Source: an uncultured Neomegalonema sp. (GTDB lineage: Bacteria > Pseudomonadota > Alphaproteobacteria > Rhodobacterales > Rhodobacteraceae). Taken from it: a stretch of DNA of 35,191 nt. Below are positions 7,310 to 17,774 of this stretch, in pieces. Position 1 is the stretch's first letter. The number at the start of each line of letters is the position of its first letter. The notes beneath the pieces are model-generated. The model searched no databases, had not been told where the DNA came from, and saw nothing but the letters and a program-made list of their open reading frames with translations. The position numbers were made by a program, and so were the translations under genes. Location of the stretch: NCBI GenBank assembly GCA_937927905.1, contig CALFWP010000143.1, positions 1 to 35,191 on the forward strand, in the 5' to 3' direction.

Positions 7310-7981
7310 ATGATGTATTCTCCGAACCGACGCGATGTCATCGCGGCCGGGGCCGCTTTTTTGCTGACAACCGTGCCCGCACGGTCGCGGGACAGAGCAA
7401 CCCGCAGCTATAAGCTCTTTCGTGGCGGCAGTGACATCGGCACACACAAGTTGTCCATAGAGCGTGACGGCGACCGGGTTATTGCCCGTACGAATATTGA
7501 TATTGCCGTTAAAGTCCTCGGCTTTACCGCTTATCGTTATGAACTGGCCTATACCGAGACCTATCGCGACGGTGTGCTTCAGACGCTCAACGGCACCGCC
7601 AATGATGACGGGGACCCCGGATTCGTAAATGTAACGCGCAAGGGCAATATGCTGGAGGTTGACGGTTCCAGCTTTTCCGATCTTATCACTGGGACGGCGG
7701 CCCCGACCAGTTATTGGCGGCAACAGGCGTTGAACACAACGCCCTGGATCAGCACACAGACCGGCGAAATTCTGCGGGTCGGAACCACGGAGGTCCAACC
7801 CCTGACAGGATTTCCCGCCGGGACCCGAAGCTGGCGCGCAAGCAACAATGCCGATTATAGCGTCGACATCGCCTATGATGCGCAAGGCAACTGGCTGGGA
7901 TGCTCCTTCGATGCAAGGGGCGAACTGGTCACATATAATGTCGAGGGCGGAAGCGGTGCGCTGGCGAGCCTTGCCATATGA
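7310..7981 (+). CDS. Exported protein of the DUF6134 type (putative)
   Basis: Tat-like N-terminus MMYSPNRRDVIAAGAAFLLTTVPARS; body YKLFRGGSDIGTHKLSIERDGDRVIARTNIDIAVKVLGFTAYRYELAYTETYRDGVLQTL. Family assignment from memory. Confidence 0.65.
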   Translation: MMYSPNRRDVIAAGAAFLLTTVPARSRDRATRSYKLFRGGSDIGTHKLSIERDGDRVIARTNIDIAVKVLGFTAYRYELAYTETYRDGVLQTLNGTANDDGDPGFVNVTRKGNMLEVDGSSFSDLITGTAAPTSYWRQQALNTTPWISTQTGEILRVGTTEVQPLTGFPAGTRSWRASNNADYSVDIAYDAQGNWLGCSFDARGELVTYNVEGGSGALASLAI

Positions 7982-8772
7982 CGCAATGGGGCCGGACTTA
8001 CATTCCACTTCCGGAACACGGGGCCGCGTGGGTAACAGGGGCAAGCGCCGGTATCGGACGGGCCATCACTTTGAAACTCGCCGATGAAGGGTGGCGTGTT
8101 TACGCAACAGCACGCAGCGGTGACAAGCTTGCGGAACTGGTGGTGGAACGGCCGGGCCGGATCATAGCCGTGCCCGGGGATGTCACCGACCCTGTAGCCA
8201 TGAAAAAGATCGTTGACCGGATTGACAGGGCCGAAGGATTGGCTCTGGCGGTTCTGAATGCCGGTGTTTACGTGCCCATGCGGGCACAGGATATGACCGT
8301 GGAAGGCGCACGCAAGCATTTTGACGTAAATCTGCAAGGTGTTGTCAACGGTCTGGTTCCGGCGATGCAGGCGATGATTGCGCGGCAATCCGGCTGTCTG
8401 GCGCTGGTCGGGTCTGTTGCCGGATACCGCGGGTTGCCGAAGGCAGCCGCTTACGGCGCAACCAAGGCGGCACTGATCAACATGGCCGAGGCACTTGCCT
8501 ATGACCTGCATCCGGCAGGTGTCCGTATCTCACTGATTTCACCCGGATTTGTGGAAACCGACGCCACATCGGTGAATGATTTCGATATGCCGTTTCTGAT
8601 GCAGACCGCTGACGCGGCGGAACGGGTGGTCAATGGTCTGAAAACACCGGCCTTCGAAATCGCATTCCCGAGGCGGTTTGCTTTTATCCTGAAGTCTTTA
8701 CGGTTTCTGCCCGTCAAAGCCTATCTTTGGATCGGGCGCAAGGCGATGGGATGGGATAAAATCGACGATTAA
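7978..8772 (+). CDS. SDR family NAD(P)-dependent oxidoreductase
   Basis: AAWVTGASAGIGRAI (TGxxxGIG), LNAG, YGATKAAL (YxxxK). ATGA overlap with the upstream gene. Confidence 0.93.
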   Translation: MTQWGRTYIPLPEHGAAWVTGASAGIGRAITLKLADEGWRVYATARSGDKLAELVVERPGRIIAVPGDVTDPVAMKKIVDRIDRAEGLALAVLNAGVYVPMRAQDMTVEGARKHFDVNLQGVVNGLVPAMQAMIARQSGCLALVGSVAGYRGLPKAAAYGATKAALINMAEALAYDLHPAGVRISLISPGFVETDATSVNDFDMPFLMQTADAAERVVNGLKTPAFEIAFPRRFAFILKSLRFLPVKAYLWIGRKAMGWDKIDD

Positions 8773-8852
8773 ACCCCGCACACAGGCGGGTGAGACATCA
8801 CATTCATCCTGACATATCAGTCTTCCGGCACATATGCATCAGACCGCATGTG

Positions 8853-9554
8853 TCATCGCCCGCATGACCGGCCAAGAGCACAAAGTATCTCCTGTCCGAT
8901 CTGTTCCGCCAGCAGGCGGTGCCCGCGCGGGGACATATGAAAACGGTCTTTCGCAAGCAAGGAGGGCAGCCCCTCCGGACCCGAATCGCGCATGGCCTCA
9001 TACCGGTCAACCACCGGTATACACAGCGCCGCGCCGACCGCATCAATCCGCTCTGCCATACGCGCATAATGCGCTTTACCCGCAATGCGCGGATAAAATT
9101 GCGGGTCCACCAGAATCGCATCTGCCTCCGCCGCACGGATCAGCGCCACACCGCTGCGAATGGTCCGCGCCACATCATCAGGATCAAGGCGCGCATTGGC
9201 ATCATTGGTGCCGACCTGCCAGATCACCAGATCAGGGCGGGTTTGCGCCATCGCTCGCGGCAGACGGCGCAAGGCACCGGCGGCCCTTTCCCCGCCGACC
9301 CCGCGCGCGGTGACATCGGGGATCAGACCCCAAGGGCGCAAAACCGGAGGAATCTGTTGCGGATAAGCGGCCTCTTTACCGCCGGCCCCAACCCCGCCTG
9401 TACTGGAAGACCCGATCGCAAACACCCGGAACATACCGTCATGAGCGGCAATAGCCCGGGCGGTATTCGGCAACGATTGTGAAAGATCACACGCGAACAC
9501 CTGTGAGGTGCCTATAGACCAAAGTGCAGCTAGCACAGGAATCACACGCCACAT
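8853..9554 (-). CDS. SGNH/GDSL-family hydrolase, exported
   Basis: Signal peptide MWRVIPVLAALWSIGTSQVFA; block I FAIGSSSTGG, block III VGTNDA, catalytic DRFHMSPRGH. Confidence 0.85.
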   Translation of the reverse strand: MWRVIPVLAALWSIGTSQVFACDLSQSLPNTARAIAAHDGMFRVFAIGSSSTGGVGAGGKEAAYPQQIPPVLRPWGLIPDVTARGVGGERAAGALRRLPRAMAQTRPDLVIWQVGTNDANARLDPDDVARTIRSGVALIRAAEADAILVDPQFYPRIAGKAHYARMAERIDAVGAALCIPVVDRYEAMRDSGPEGLPSLLAKDRFHMSPRGHRLLAEQIGQEILCALGRSCGR

Positions 9555-11638
9555 TATGCGGCCCCCAGATAACGGATCGAATCGTCACGGCCCATCAGAT
9601 AAAGTAACACCCTCAGTGCCTCCCCCCGTCCGGTTCTCAACTCCGCATCCTGTGACACAATCAGACGGGCATCATCGCGTGCAACCTCCAGCAGATTGCC
9701 ATGCTTGGCCAGATCCGCAAGACGCATTTTCGGCAAACCCGCCTGCCGCACACCGAGCAAATCCCCCGCCCCGCGCAGTTTCAGATCTTCTTCGGCAATG
9801 CGGAATCCGTCCTCTGTCTCGCGCAGGACAGCCAGCCGCGCCGCTGCTGTCTCGCCGAGCGGTCCCTGATAGAGCAGTACACAGCTGGATGCGCCCCCGC
9901 CCCTGCCCACACGTCCGCGTAACTGATGCAACTGCGCCAATCCGAAGCGTTCGGCATGTTCGATCACCATGATCGTGGCCTCCGGCACATCAACACCGAC
10001 CTCAACCACTGTCGTTGCGACGAGCACTTTGACCTGTCCGGTTTTAAATGCGGCCATGGCCGCGTCTTTTTCGGCGGGCTTCAACCTGCCATGGGTCAGC
10101 GCAACCGCGTCTTCGCCCAGCGACCGGCGCAAGGCTCGCGCACGGTCCTCGGCGGCAGCCAGATCCACAACATCAGACTCTTCCACCAGAGGACAAATCC
10201 AATAGGCCCGGGCACCCTTAGCAATCGCCGCCCGCAAACTCTCCACAACCTGATCATAACGTGCCAGCGAAATCATTCGCGTTTCAATCGGTTTGCGTCC
10301 CGGAGGTTTTTCATCAAGGACCGAAATGTCCATATCCCCGTATCCCGCCAGCGCCAGTGTGCGCGGAATCGGCGTCGCACTCATCACAAGGATATCCGTG
10401 CCCGCGCCCTTTTCGGCCAGTTCATTGCGCTGGTTGACGCCGAAACGGTGCTGTTCATCAACCACCGCAAGCCGCAGATCATGAAATGTGACATCCGATT
10501 GGAACAGCGCATGGGTGCCGACCACAATATGCACCGCCCCCGCCGCAATATCCGCAAGCCGGTCCTGGCGCACCGCACCCTTACTGCGCCCGGTCAGCAA
10601 CGTAAGACGGATACCCGCCGTTTCGCATAAAGGTTCCAGTCCGGCGAAATGCTGACGCGCCAGGATTTCCGTAGGAGCCATCAATGCGGCCTGCCCTCCG
10701 CTTTCAACCGCGTTCAGCATCGCGAGCAGTGCCACCAGAGTTTTACCAGCACCGACATCACCCTGAAGCAAACGCAACATACGCTGTTCATCGGCCATAT
10801 CGTCATAAATTTCGCCCGCCGCCCGCTTTTGCGCACCGGTCAGATCAAAAGGAAGCGCGGCAATCACCCGTTGCCGCATCGTACCGTCCCCTTGCGTAAT
10901 CCGCCCTTTTGCCCGCCGCCGCCGCGCCCGCACCAGCGCCAGCGCCAGCTGATGTGACAGCAATTCATCATAGGCCAGCCGCTGTCGGGAGGGGGCGTCC
11001 GCCTCAATGTCTCCGGCGCTTTGCGGCGCGTGAAGAGCACGGACCGCCTCATCCCAGGCAGGCCAGCCCTGTTTTTCCAGCCACGCGGCATCCTGCCATT
11101 CAGGAAGGTCCGGCGCTTTTGAAAGTGCAGAGCGCAGCGCCTTTGCAATCGCCTTCTGATTCAGACCTGCGGTGGCGGGATAAACCGGTTCAAACCCGTC
11201 CGGTGCGTCGTCCTCCTCCGGATTAACGATCATATCCGGATGCGGCATCTGTGCGACGCCATCGTATATCTCGATTTTACCACTGACGATGCGCACTTCA
11301 CCGGCAGGGAGAATCCGCATCAGATATTCAGGATGTGCGTGAAAGAACACCAGCACGAAATCCAGCACCCCGTCATTGACGGTAATCCTGTAGGGTGCCC
11401 CCCTGCGGCCAGGAACCGAATGCCGCCCGACCGTCACACGCACAGTGACCGTTGCCCCTTCGGCAGCGCCCTGAACACTGTCCCGCAAACGGCGGTCAAT
11501 AACACCCGAAGGCGGCAGAAACAGCGCATCTACGACGCGGGAAACCCCCAGCTTTTCATATAGCGGTGCCGTTTTCGGCCCGACACCGTCCAGCTTGGTC
11601 GCACTGGCAAAAAGGGGAAACAGGATCTCCGGTCGCAT
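9554..11638 (-). CDS. recG: ATP-dependent DNA helicase RecG
   Basis: LLQGDVGAGKTLVALLAML (Walker A), VVDEQHRFGVNQRNEL, MSATPIPRTLALAGYGDMDISVLDEKPPGRKPIETR, QLRGRVGRG. Confidence 0.97.
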   Translation of the reverse strand: MRPEILFPLFASATKLDGVGPKTAPLYEKLGVSRVVDALFLPPSGVIDRRLRDSVQGAAEGATVTVRVTVGRHSVPGRRGAPYRITVNDGVLDFVLVFFHAHPEYLMRILPAGEVRIVSGKIEIYDGVAQMPHPDMIVNPEEDDAPDGFEPVYPATAGLNQKAIAKALRSALSKAPDLPEWQDAAWLEKQGWPAWDEAVRALHAPQSAGDIEADAPSRQRLAYDELLSHQLALALVRARRRRAKGRITQGDGTMRQRVIAALPFDLTGAQKRAAGEIYDDMADEQRMLRLLQGDVGAGKTLVALLAMLNAVESGGQAALMAPTEILARQHFAGLEPLCETAGIRLTLLTGRSKGAVRQDRLADIAAGAVHIVVGTHALFQSDVTFHDLRLAVVDEQHRFGVNQRNELAEKGAGTDILVMSATPIPRTLALAGYGDMDISVLDEKPPGRKPIETRMISLARYDQVVESLRAAIAKGARAYWICPLVEESDVVDLAAAEDRARALRRSLGEDAVALTHGRLKPAEKDAAMAAFKTGQVKVLVATTVVEVGVDVPEATIMVIEHAERFGLAQLHQLRGRVGRGGGASSCVLLYQGPLGETAAARLAVLRETEDGFRIAEEDLKLRGAGDLLGVRQAGLPKMRLADLAKHGNLLEVARDDARLIVSQDAELRTGRGEALRVLLYLMGRDDSIRYLGAA

Positions 11639-11768
11639 CACTGGTCATTACATCACCGCCTGTGCCGTGAAAAGACCTTCGCGGATGCCCGCACTTGTAG
11701 GACCGCCCGGCAGTAGCTAGAGAGATTACGACTATAACAGTGTTCTTTCCGGAAAGGCGCGTCCATTT

Positions 11769-12671
11769 ATGAATGACGGGGGAGACCGCCGGAACTGGGT
11801 CCGCCTTGCAGTCCTCGGCCTGATCTGGGGCGGGGCCTTTCCACTGGTGGAGGTCGCACTGGAGGGGTTTGCCCCGATGACCCTTGCGGCGATGCGCCTC
11901 GGTCTGGCAGCGCTGATACTGGTGCCGCTTTCACTGTTATACGGTGGTTTGCCGAAAGGCCGCCGCATCTGGGGATTTGCGTTCGGGGTTGCCGTTCTCT
12001 CCAATGCCTTGCCCTTTGCATTGTTAAGCTGGGGGCAGACTTACGTGACCGCAGGCGTAGCCGGCATCGCCATGGCGGTCATGCCATTGATGGCCCTGCC
12101 ATTGTCACATCTTCTGGTCCCCGGCGAACGGATATCGTCACAGGGGATGCTCGGTCTTGGCATCGGCTTTATCGGTGTTCTTGTGCTGATCGGATTCGAT
12201 ACATTACAGAAACTGGGCGGTGCGGGGATCGAAGTCCTTGCACAACTGGCCTGCCTTGCCGCGACAGTCTGTTACGTGACAGGCTCCATCACCATAAAGC
12301 GCGCGCCGCCTGCGCACCCGATCGCTTTTGCTGCCGCGGCCATGCTGCTGGCGGCAATTCTCGCAGTGCCTTTTGCGCTATGGTTTGACGGTCCGCCTGT
12401 ACAACCGGACCCGGTCAGCGGTATTGCGATCATCGTGCTGGCCATTGGGCCGACGGTGATTGCGCTTATGCTGATGCTTAAAATCCTGTCCTCTGCCGGG
12501 CCGCCTTTCCTGTCGCTGGTCAATTATCAGGTCCCGGTCTGGGCAACGATTTTCGGTGCGGTTTTTCTGGGTGAAAAAATCGAGCCGCGCCTTGCCCTCG
12601 CACTGGTGCTGATCCTGATCGGTGTCGCTGTCAGTCAGGGCCGCATCGGTCGCCGCAGCGCCCCCCTCTGA
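11769..12671 (+). CDS. DMT superfamily (EamA) transporter
   Basis: About 10 hydrophobic TM segments; two EamA-like repeats (LIWGGAFPLVEVALEGFAPMTLAAMRL ... PVWATIFGAVFLGEKIEPRLALALVLILIGVAVSQ). Confidence 0.88.
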   Translation: MNDGGDRRNWVRLAVLGLIWGGAFPLVEVALEGFAPMTLAAMRLGLAALILVPLSLLYGGLPKGRRIWGFAFGVAVLSNALPFALLSWGQTYVTAGVAGIAMAVMPLMALPLSHLLVPGERISSQGMLGLGIGFIGVLVLIGFDTLQKLGGAGIEVLAQLACLAATVCYVTGSITIKRAPPAHPIAFAAAAMLLAAILAVPFALWFDGPPVQPDPVSGIAIIVLAIGPTVIALMLMLKILSSAGPPFLSLVNYQVPVWATIFGAVFLGEKIEPRLALALVLILIGVAVSQGRIGRRSAPL

Positions 12672-12719
12672 CAGGACACACCGGCACTTTCACATTTAAC
12701 TCAGCGACCGGAGAACGTC

Positions 12720-14021
12720 TTAACCGGGACGGCCATTGCGCAGTTTTGCCCAGTATTCCAGACGTTTTTTGATTTCACGTTCAAAGCCGCGCGGCACCGG
12801 ACTATAGAATGTCGCGCGCCCCATGCCTTCAGGGAAATAATGCTGTCCCGAAAATCCGTCCGGCGCATCATGATCATAGGCATATTCCGCCCCGTACCCG
12901 AGGTCTTTCATCATCGTTGTCGGCGCATTCAGGATATGCATGGGCGGATCAAGGGAACCGGTTTCCTTTGCGGATCGCATCGCCGCTTTACAGGCGGTAT
13001 AGGCGGCATTCGATTTCGGCGCGGTGGCGACATAAATCACCGCCTGTGCGATGGCCTGCTCTCCCTCGGGCGAGCCCAGGAAATCATACGCCTCTTTCGC
13101 CGCAAGTGTCTGGCGCAACGCCTCCGGATCCGCAAGGCCGATATCCTCAATCGCCATGCGCACCACACGCCGCGCGATATAAAGCGGATCCTCGCCGACC
13201 TCAAACATCCGCGCCAGCCAGTAAAGCGCCGCATCAGGGTCGGAACCGCGCACGGATTTATGCAGCGCTGAGATCAGGTTGTAATGCCCCTCGCGCCCTT
13301 TATCATAGATCGGCGCGCGCTTTTGCAGCACATCGGCCAAAGCCGCAGGATCAAGCGGCTCTGTCGCCTGCAATGCAAACAAATCCTCCGCCAGATTCAG
13401 AAGATACCGTCCGTCCCCGTCCGCCATCGCCAACAGGCTTTCCCGCGCCTGCGGCGTTAAATTCAACCGGTGTTCCACTGCCTCCGCCCGGCACAACAGC
13501 GCCTCCAGATCCTGTACATCAAGGCGTTTGAGTACAAGAACCTGCGCCCTGGACAAAAGTGCCGCGTTCAGCTCGAAGGAGGGGTTTTCAGTTGTAGCCC
13601 CGATCAGAATGATCGAACCATTCTCCATATGCGGGAGAAAGCTGTCCTGCTGCGCACGGTTAAAACGGTGAATTTCATCAACGAACAGCAGCGTACCCTG
13701 CCCTGTCAAACGGCGTGCCTTTGCCGCATCGAAAACCTTACGCAGATCGGCAACACCGGAGAAAATCGCGCTGATCTGTTCAAAATGCAACGCGGTCTCA
13801 CCGGCAAGCAAACGCGCAATCGTCGTCTTACCCACCCCGGGCGGTCCCCAAAGGATTGCCGAACCGAGGCGTCCTGCCGAGATCATCCGGCCCAGCGGCG
13901 CATCTGCGGATATCACATGGCCCTGCCCGATTACCTCGCTTAAGGATGCAGGCCGCAACCTGTCAGCAAGCGGCCTTGGCGCGCCCTTATCAAGACCCGC
14001 CGCTTCGAACAGGTCACTCAC
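12720..14021 (-). CDS. rarA: Replication-associated recombination protein A (RarA/MgsA), AAA ATPase
   Basis: PLADRLRPASLSEVIGQGHV, GPPGVGKTTIARLLA, FVDEIHRFNRAQQDSFLPHMENGSIILIGATTENPSFELNAALLSR. Confidence 0.96.
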   Translation of the reverse strand: MSDLFEAAGLDKGAPRPLADRLRPASLSEVIGQGHVISADAPLGRMISAGRLGSAILWGPPGVGKTTIARLLAGETALHFEQISAIFSGVADLRKVFDAAKARRLTGQGTLLFVDEIHRFNRAQQDSFLPHMENGSIILIGATTENPSFELNAALLSRAQVLVLKRLDVQDLEALLCRAEAVEHRLNLTPQARESLLAMADGDGRYLLNLAEDLFALQATEPLDPAALADVLQKRAPIYDKGREGHYNLISALHKSVRGSDPDAALYWLARMFEVGEDPLYIARRVVRMAIEDIGLADPEALRQTLAAKEAYDFLGSPEGEQAIAQAVIYVATAPKSNAAYTACKAAMRSAKETGSLDPPMHILNAPTTMMKDLGYGAEYAYDHDAPDGFSGQHYFPEGMGRATFYSPVPRGFEREIKKRLEYWAKLRNGRPG

Positions 14022-15373
14022 CCGTCAACCGCAAGACGCAAGGTGCGCCCGCCTCTGTCCACGGAAATCCGCCAGGATCGCCCCGCCGCATTCAATGCTT
14101 CGGCGACATCTGCCACCCGTTCAATACGTGTTCCGTTGATCGACAAAAGGCGGTCGCCGGGCCGCATACCATAACGACGCCCCGGACCGCGCCGGACCTG
14201 CACGACAATGACCCCTTCAAGGGCAGGGTCCAAGCCCTCTTCCTGTGCCAATGCCGGGTTGATATTGGCGATGACAATACCGCTCAACGGATTGTTGCCA
14301 TCCACTTCTGACAGGTTACGCGGCGGATCATCGGGTGCGGCAATCAGGGTTACAGCAGCCTCATAGCGCTGACCGTCCCGCAAAAACCCCACCGCTACGC
14401 TCTCTCCCAACCTTCCCGTCCCGAAACGGTAGCCCAGTGTCACCATATCGCGCACCGGTCTGCCTGCCACATCCAGTACAATATCGCCAGGCGATAAACC
14501 CGCCTCCGCCAGCGGACTCAGCGGATGCAGATCGGAAAGAATCACACCGTCCGGTAATATACCGAGGCTTTCGGCAATCTCCTGCGTGACAGGCTGACCA
14601 TCCGCACCGATCCAGGGACGGGCAATTGTCAGTGCACCGGTTGCTGCCGATTCAACCGCCCGCCGTGCCAGATCAGCGGGTATCGCAAACCCGATGCCGT
14701 TAGAGCCGCCTGAACGTGACAGGATTTGTGTGTTAATCCCCACCAGCCGCCCCGCCATATCAACCAGGGCACCACCGGAATTCCCTGGGTTAATCGCGGC
14801 ATCGGTCTGAATAAAAACCTGCCCCTCGTCATTCGTGCGTGTCTGAGCCGAGACGATGCCGCTTGTCACAGTTTGACCGACGCCGAACGGATTACCAATC
14901 GCCAGGACAAGATCCCCGACCTCCATTGTATCGGGATCCCTGAACTCAAGAACCGGCAGATCCGTTGCGTCAACCTTGAGTACGGCAAGATCATTGCGTT
15001 CGTCCATTAACAGCAATTCGGCCAGAAACTCCCGTCGGTCATTCAGAGCGACCGTAATCTCATCCGCACCCTCAACCACATGGGAATTCGTAACAACAAT
15101 CCCATCCTCACGGACAATAACGCCGGACCCAAGAGACGTTTCATCACGTGATCGAGGCCCCAACCGCCTGCCGAACAGCATCTCGAACACCGGATCATTA
15201 AACCGCCGCGTCACCAGGGTGCGGGTATAGATATTTACCACAGCTGGCGCCGCGCGTTTGACCACAGGGGCAAAGGAGAGCCTGATTTCCGTCTGATCCG
15301 CAGGCACCTGTTGCGCAAAGGCCGATAGCACCGGCATCACTAAAAGGCATAAAATAAGGGCTAAGGATTTCAT
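14018..15373 (-). CDS. Trypsin-like serine protease of the DegP/HtrA (Do) family with PDZ domains
   Basis: Signal peptide; GSGVIVREDGIVVTNSHVVEGADEI (His), NDLAVLKVD (Asp), TDAAINPGNSGGALVDMAGRLVGIN (Ser); two PDZ-like C-terminal regions. Confidence 0.94.
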   Translation of the reverse strand: MKSLALILCLLVMPVLSAFAQQVPADQTEIRLSFAPVVKRAAPAVVNIYTRTLVTRRFNDPVFEMLFGRRLGPRSRDETSLGSGVIVREDGIVVTNSHVVEGADEITVALNDRREFLAELLLMDERNDLAVLKVDATDLPVLEFRDPDTMEVGDLVLAIGNPFGVGQTVTSGIVSAQTRTNDEGQVFIQTDAAINPGNSGGALVDMAGRLVGINTQILSRSGGSNGIGFAIPADLARRAVESAATGALTIARPWIGADGQPVTQEIAESLGILPDGVILSDLHPLSPLAEAGLSPGDIVLDVAGRPVRDMVTLGYRFGTGRLGESVAVGFLRDGQRYEAAVTLIAAPDDPPRNLSEVDGNNPLSGIVIANINPALAQEEGLDPALEGVIVVQVRRGPGRRYGMRPGDRLLSINGTRIERVADVAEALNAAGRSWRISVDRGGRTLRLAVDG

Positions 15374-15434
15374 GGTGCACTCCCTTTTCAGTCAATATTT
15401 ATGACATAGGAAAAGAGTGGTAAACTGGAAGATC

Positions 15435-16145
15435 TCAGAGAGATTTCACGACCAGAGCCAAACCGCCCAAACCCGAAATCGTCAACATACCGATGCGTGC
15501 GCGCTGTTGCGTGACGCGCATGGCAATAAACCGCCCGCAAATAAAACCAAGCGCAATCCCGGGCAAAAGACTTAAACCCATAAAAACTTGCGCCATCCCA
15601 AAGCGTCCGGATATCCACAATCCCGCCAGCGCCATCGTACATCCGGCCACAAACACAACTGCAAAAGTCGCACGGACCTTCGCCGCATCCTCCCGTTGGT
15701 AAAGGCTGACCAGGGGCGGCGCGTGCATGGCCGCGACGATGCCACTCACCCCCGCTGCGCTGGCACCGTAAAGGATTGTTCGCTTTGTAAGCGGCAGGGC
15801 AGGAGAAAAAATACTCCAGGCCACGGCAAGAAGGATCACCATACCGAAAACCAATCCGAGTTTTTCAGCAGCGACTTGTGTCAGGATAAGCCCGCCTATC
15901 ACAGTACCGATCAACAAACCCGCCAACAGAGGCGACGTTTCTTTCCGATCCAGTGATGCTCCCTCCCGATAAAGAATTGCCATCGACAGAAACAGATTGG
16001 CAAACAGCATCGGCCCCGGCAGATAGGTAATATTGATCAGAGCAAGCAGCGGATTGGCAACCATGGCGAACCCAAGCCCTGCCGAAGCCTGTACGACCCC
16101 GGCAAATGCAATCGCCAGATTCAGCAAAACCAGCTCGGCAGTCAC
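15435..16145 (-). CDS. TauE/SafE family sulfite exporter-like membrane protein
   Basis: Multi-pass hydrophobic protein with GVVQASAGLGFAMVANPLLALI and LLIGTVIGGLIL, typical of TauE/SafE. Confidence 0.85.
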   Translation of the reverse strand: MTAELVLLNLAIAFAGVVQASAGLGFAMVANPLLALINITYLPGPMLFANLFLSMAILYREGASLDRKETSPLLAGLLIGTVIGGLILTQVAAEKLGLVFGMVILLAVAWSIFSPALPLTKRTILYGASAAGVSGIVAAMHAPPLVSLYQREDAAKVRATFAVVFVAGCTMALAGLWISGRFGMAQVFMGLSLLPGIALGFICGRFIAMRVTQQRARIGMLTISGLGGLALVVKSL

Positions 16146-16162
16146 ACAGCCTGCTCCAAAAT

Positions 16163-16191
16163 AAAAACCCCTTCCCGCGTCCGGAAAGGGG
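16163..16191 (-). terminator. Rho-independent terminator ending the ribosomal superoperon after rplQ
   Basis: Minus strand CCCCTTTCCG-GACG-CGGGAAGGGG (10 bp, one G-U) followed by TTTTT. Confidence 0.88.
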
Positions 16192-16217
16192 CTTTAAACA
16201 TCATAAATGCCAAAAAC

Positions 16218-16646
16218 TTATTCAGCGTCTTCCATCACGGCTTCTTCAGCGGCGACACGCTCACGATCAGCGAGACCCTTTGCATCGGTATCACGATCAA
16301 CCAGTTCAATAATCGCCATCGGTGCCGCATCACCATACCGGAAACCCGCCTTGAGAATACGGCAATACCCGCCCTGACGATCAGCGTAGCGCGTTGAAAT
16401 CGTATCAAACAGCTTTTTAACCGCATCATCCGAATTCAGCTTCGCGCGTGCCAGACGGCGTGCATGGAGGTCTCCGCGTTTGCCCAGCGTGATCAGGCGC
16501 TCGACAACAGGGCGCAGTTCTTTCGCCTTCGGAAGTGTTGTTTTGATCTGCTCATGCTCAATCAGGGATGCGGCCATATTCGCAAGCATGGCCTGACGAT
16601 GAGAATGGGTGCGGTTCAGTTTACGGCGTCCTTTACCGTGTCTCAT
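16218..16646 (-). CDS. rplQ: 50S ribosomal protein L17
   Basis: [56 protein letters not shown]. Confidence 0.98.
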   Translation of the reverse strand: MRHGKGRRKLNRTHSHRQAMLANMAASLIEHEQIKTTLPKAKELRPVVERLITLGKRGDLHARRLARAKLNSDDAVKKLFDTISTRYADRQGGYCRILKAGFRYGDAAPMAIIELVDRDTDAKGLADRERVAAEEAVMEDAE

Positions 16647-16754
16647 GATGTGTCCTTTCGTTTTTCTTTGTCAGGCCGCCGTACTGATCTTTTTAATTAT
16701 AAGCAGCCGCTTTGGAGCACGGCCCGTTCAGGCTGCACCCTTTTTATCTTTACC

Positions 16755-17774
16755 TTAGAACTGGTCTTCGAATTTTTTCGACAATTCGTCGATATTCTCA
16801 GGGGGCCAATTGGTGATTTCCATACCAAGGTGCATCCCCATACCGGTCAACACTTCCTTGATTTCATTCAAAGACTTGCGCCCGAAATTCGGCGTGCGAA
16901 GCATTTCCGCTTCGGTCTTTTGAATCAGATCGCCAATATAGACAATATTGTCGTTTTTCAGGCAATTTGCCGAACGCACAGACAATTCGAGTTCGTCCAC
17001 CTTCTTGAGCAGGAGAGGGTTGAATTCCAGTTCAGGCTCTTCACTCGGACGCGGCGCAGCCTCCTGCGGTTCATCAAAGTTCACGAAGGTGCGCAGCTGG
17101 TCCTGAAGAATGCGGGACGCATAGGCAAGCGCATCTTCGGGGCTGACAGAACCGTCGGTTTCGATTGTCATGGTCAGTTTATCAAAGTCGAGAATTTGCC
17201 CCTCACGAGTCGGTTCGACCTTGTAACTCACACGTTTTACAGGGCTGTAGAGCGCATCAACCGGAATCATCCCGATCGGCGCATCTTCCGGCCTGTTGCG
17301 GTCAGCGGCAACATACCCCTTGCCCGTATCAATCGTCAGTTCCATGTGAATATCAGCGCCATCATCGAGCTGACAGATCACATGATCCGGGTTAAGGATT
17401 TCGATACCCGCAGTCGCGGCAATATCCGATGCCTTCACCGCACCGGGGCCGGATTTGCGCAAGGTCACACGGCGCGGACCTTCCACATCCATTTTAATTG
17501 CAATCGCTTTAACGTTCAAAACGATATCGGTCACATCCTCACGGACACCCGCGACCGATGAAAATTCATGGAGAACGCCATCAATTTGCAACGATGTGAC
17601 AGCTGCACCCTGAATAGAGGAAAGCAATACACGACGCAAAGCGTTACCAAGCGTCAATCCAAAACCGCGTTCCAACGGTTCTGCAACAATCGATGCCTTA
17701 CGAACCGGGTCAAGGCCCGGCTCAAATTCAAGCTGTTGTGGCTTGATCAGTTCGGTCCAGTTCTTCTGGATCAT
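16755..17774 (-). CDS. rpoA: DNA-directed RNA polymerase subunit alpha
   Basis: [51 protein letters not shown]-terminal [46 protein letters not shown]. Confidence 0.98.
   Translation of the reverse strand: MIQKNWTELIKPQQLEFEPGLDPVRKASIVAEPLERGFGLTLGNALRRVLLSSIQGAAVTSLQIDGVLHEFSSVAGVREDVTDIVLNVKAIAIKMDVEGPRRVTLRKSGPGAVKASDIAATAGIEILNPDHVICQLDDGADIHMELTIDTGKGYVAADRNRPEDAPIGMIPVDALYSPVKRVSYKVEPTREGQILDFDKLTMTIETDGSVSPEDALAYASRILQDQLRTFVNFDEPQEAAPRPSEEPELEFNPLLLKKVDELELSVRSANCLKNDNIVYIGDLIQKTEAEMLRTPNFGRKSLNEIKEVLTGMGMHLGMEITNWPPENIDELSKKFEDQF

Noticed and set aside
8773-8795. CCCCGC-ACACAG-GCGGG hairpin between the SDR and SGNH genes as a terminator
   Set aside because: Only about 5 bp with no real U-tract on either strand (minus side GTTTAAT); too weak to call.
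16464-17561. 365-aa plus-strand ORF opposite rplQ/rpoA
   Set aside because: Antisense shadow of rpoA codon bias; sequence is not protein-family-like.
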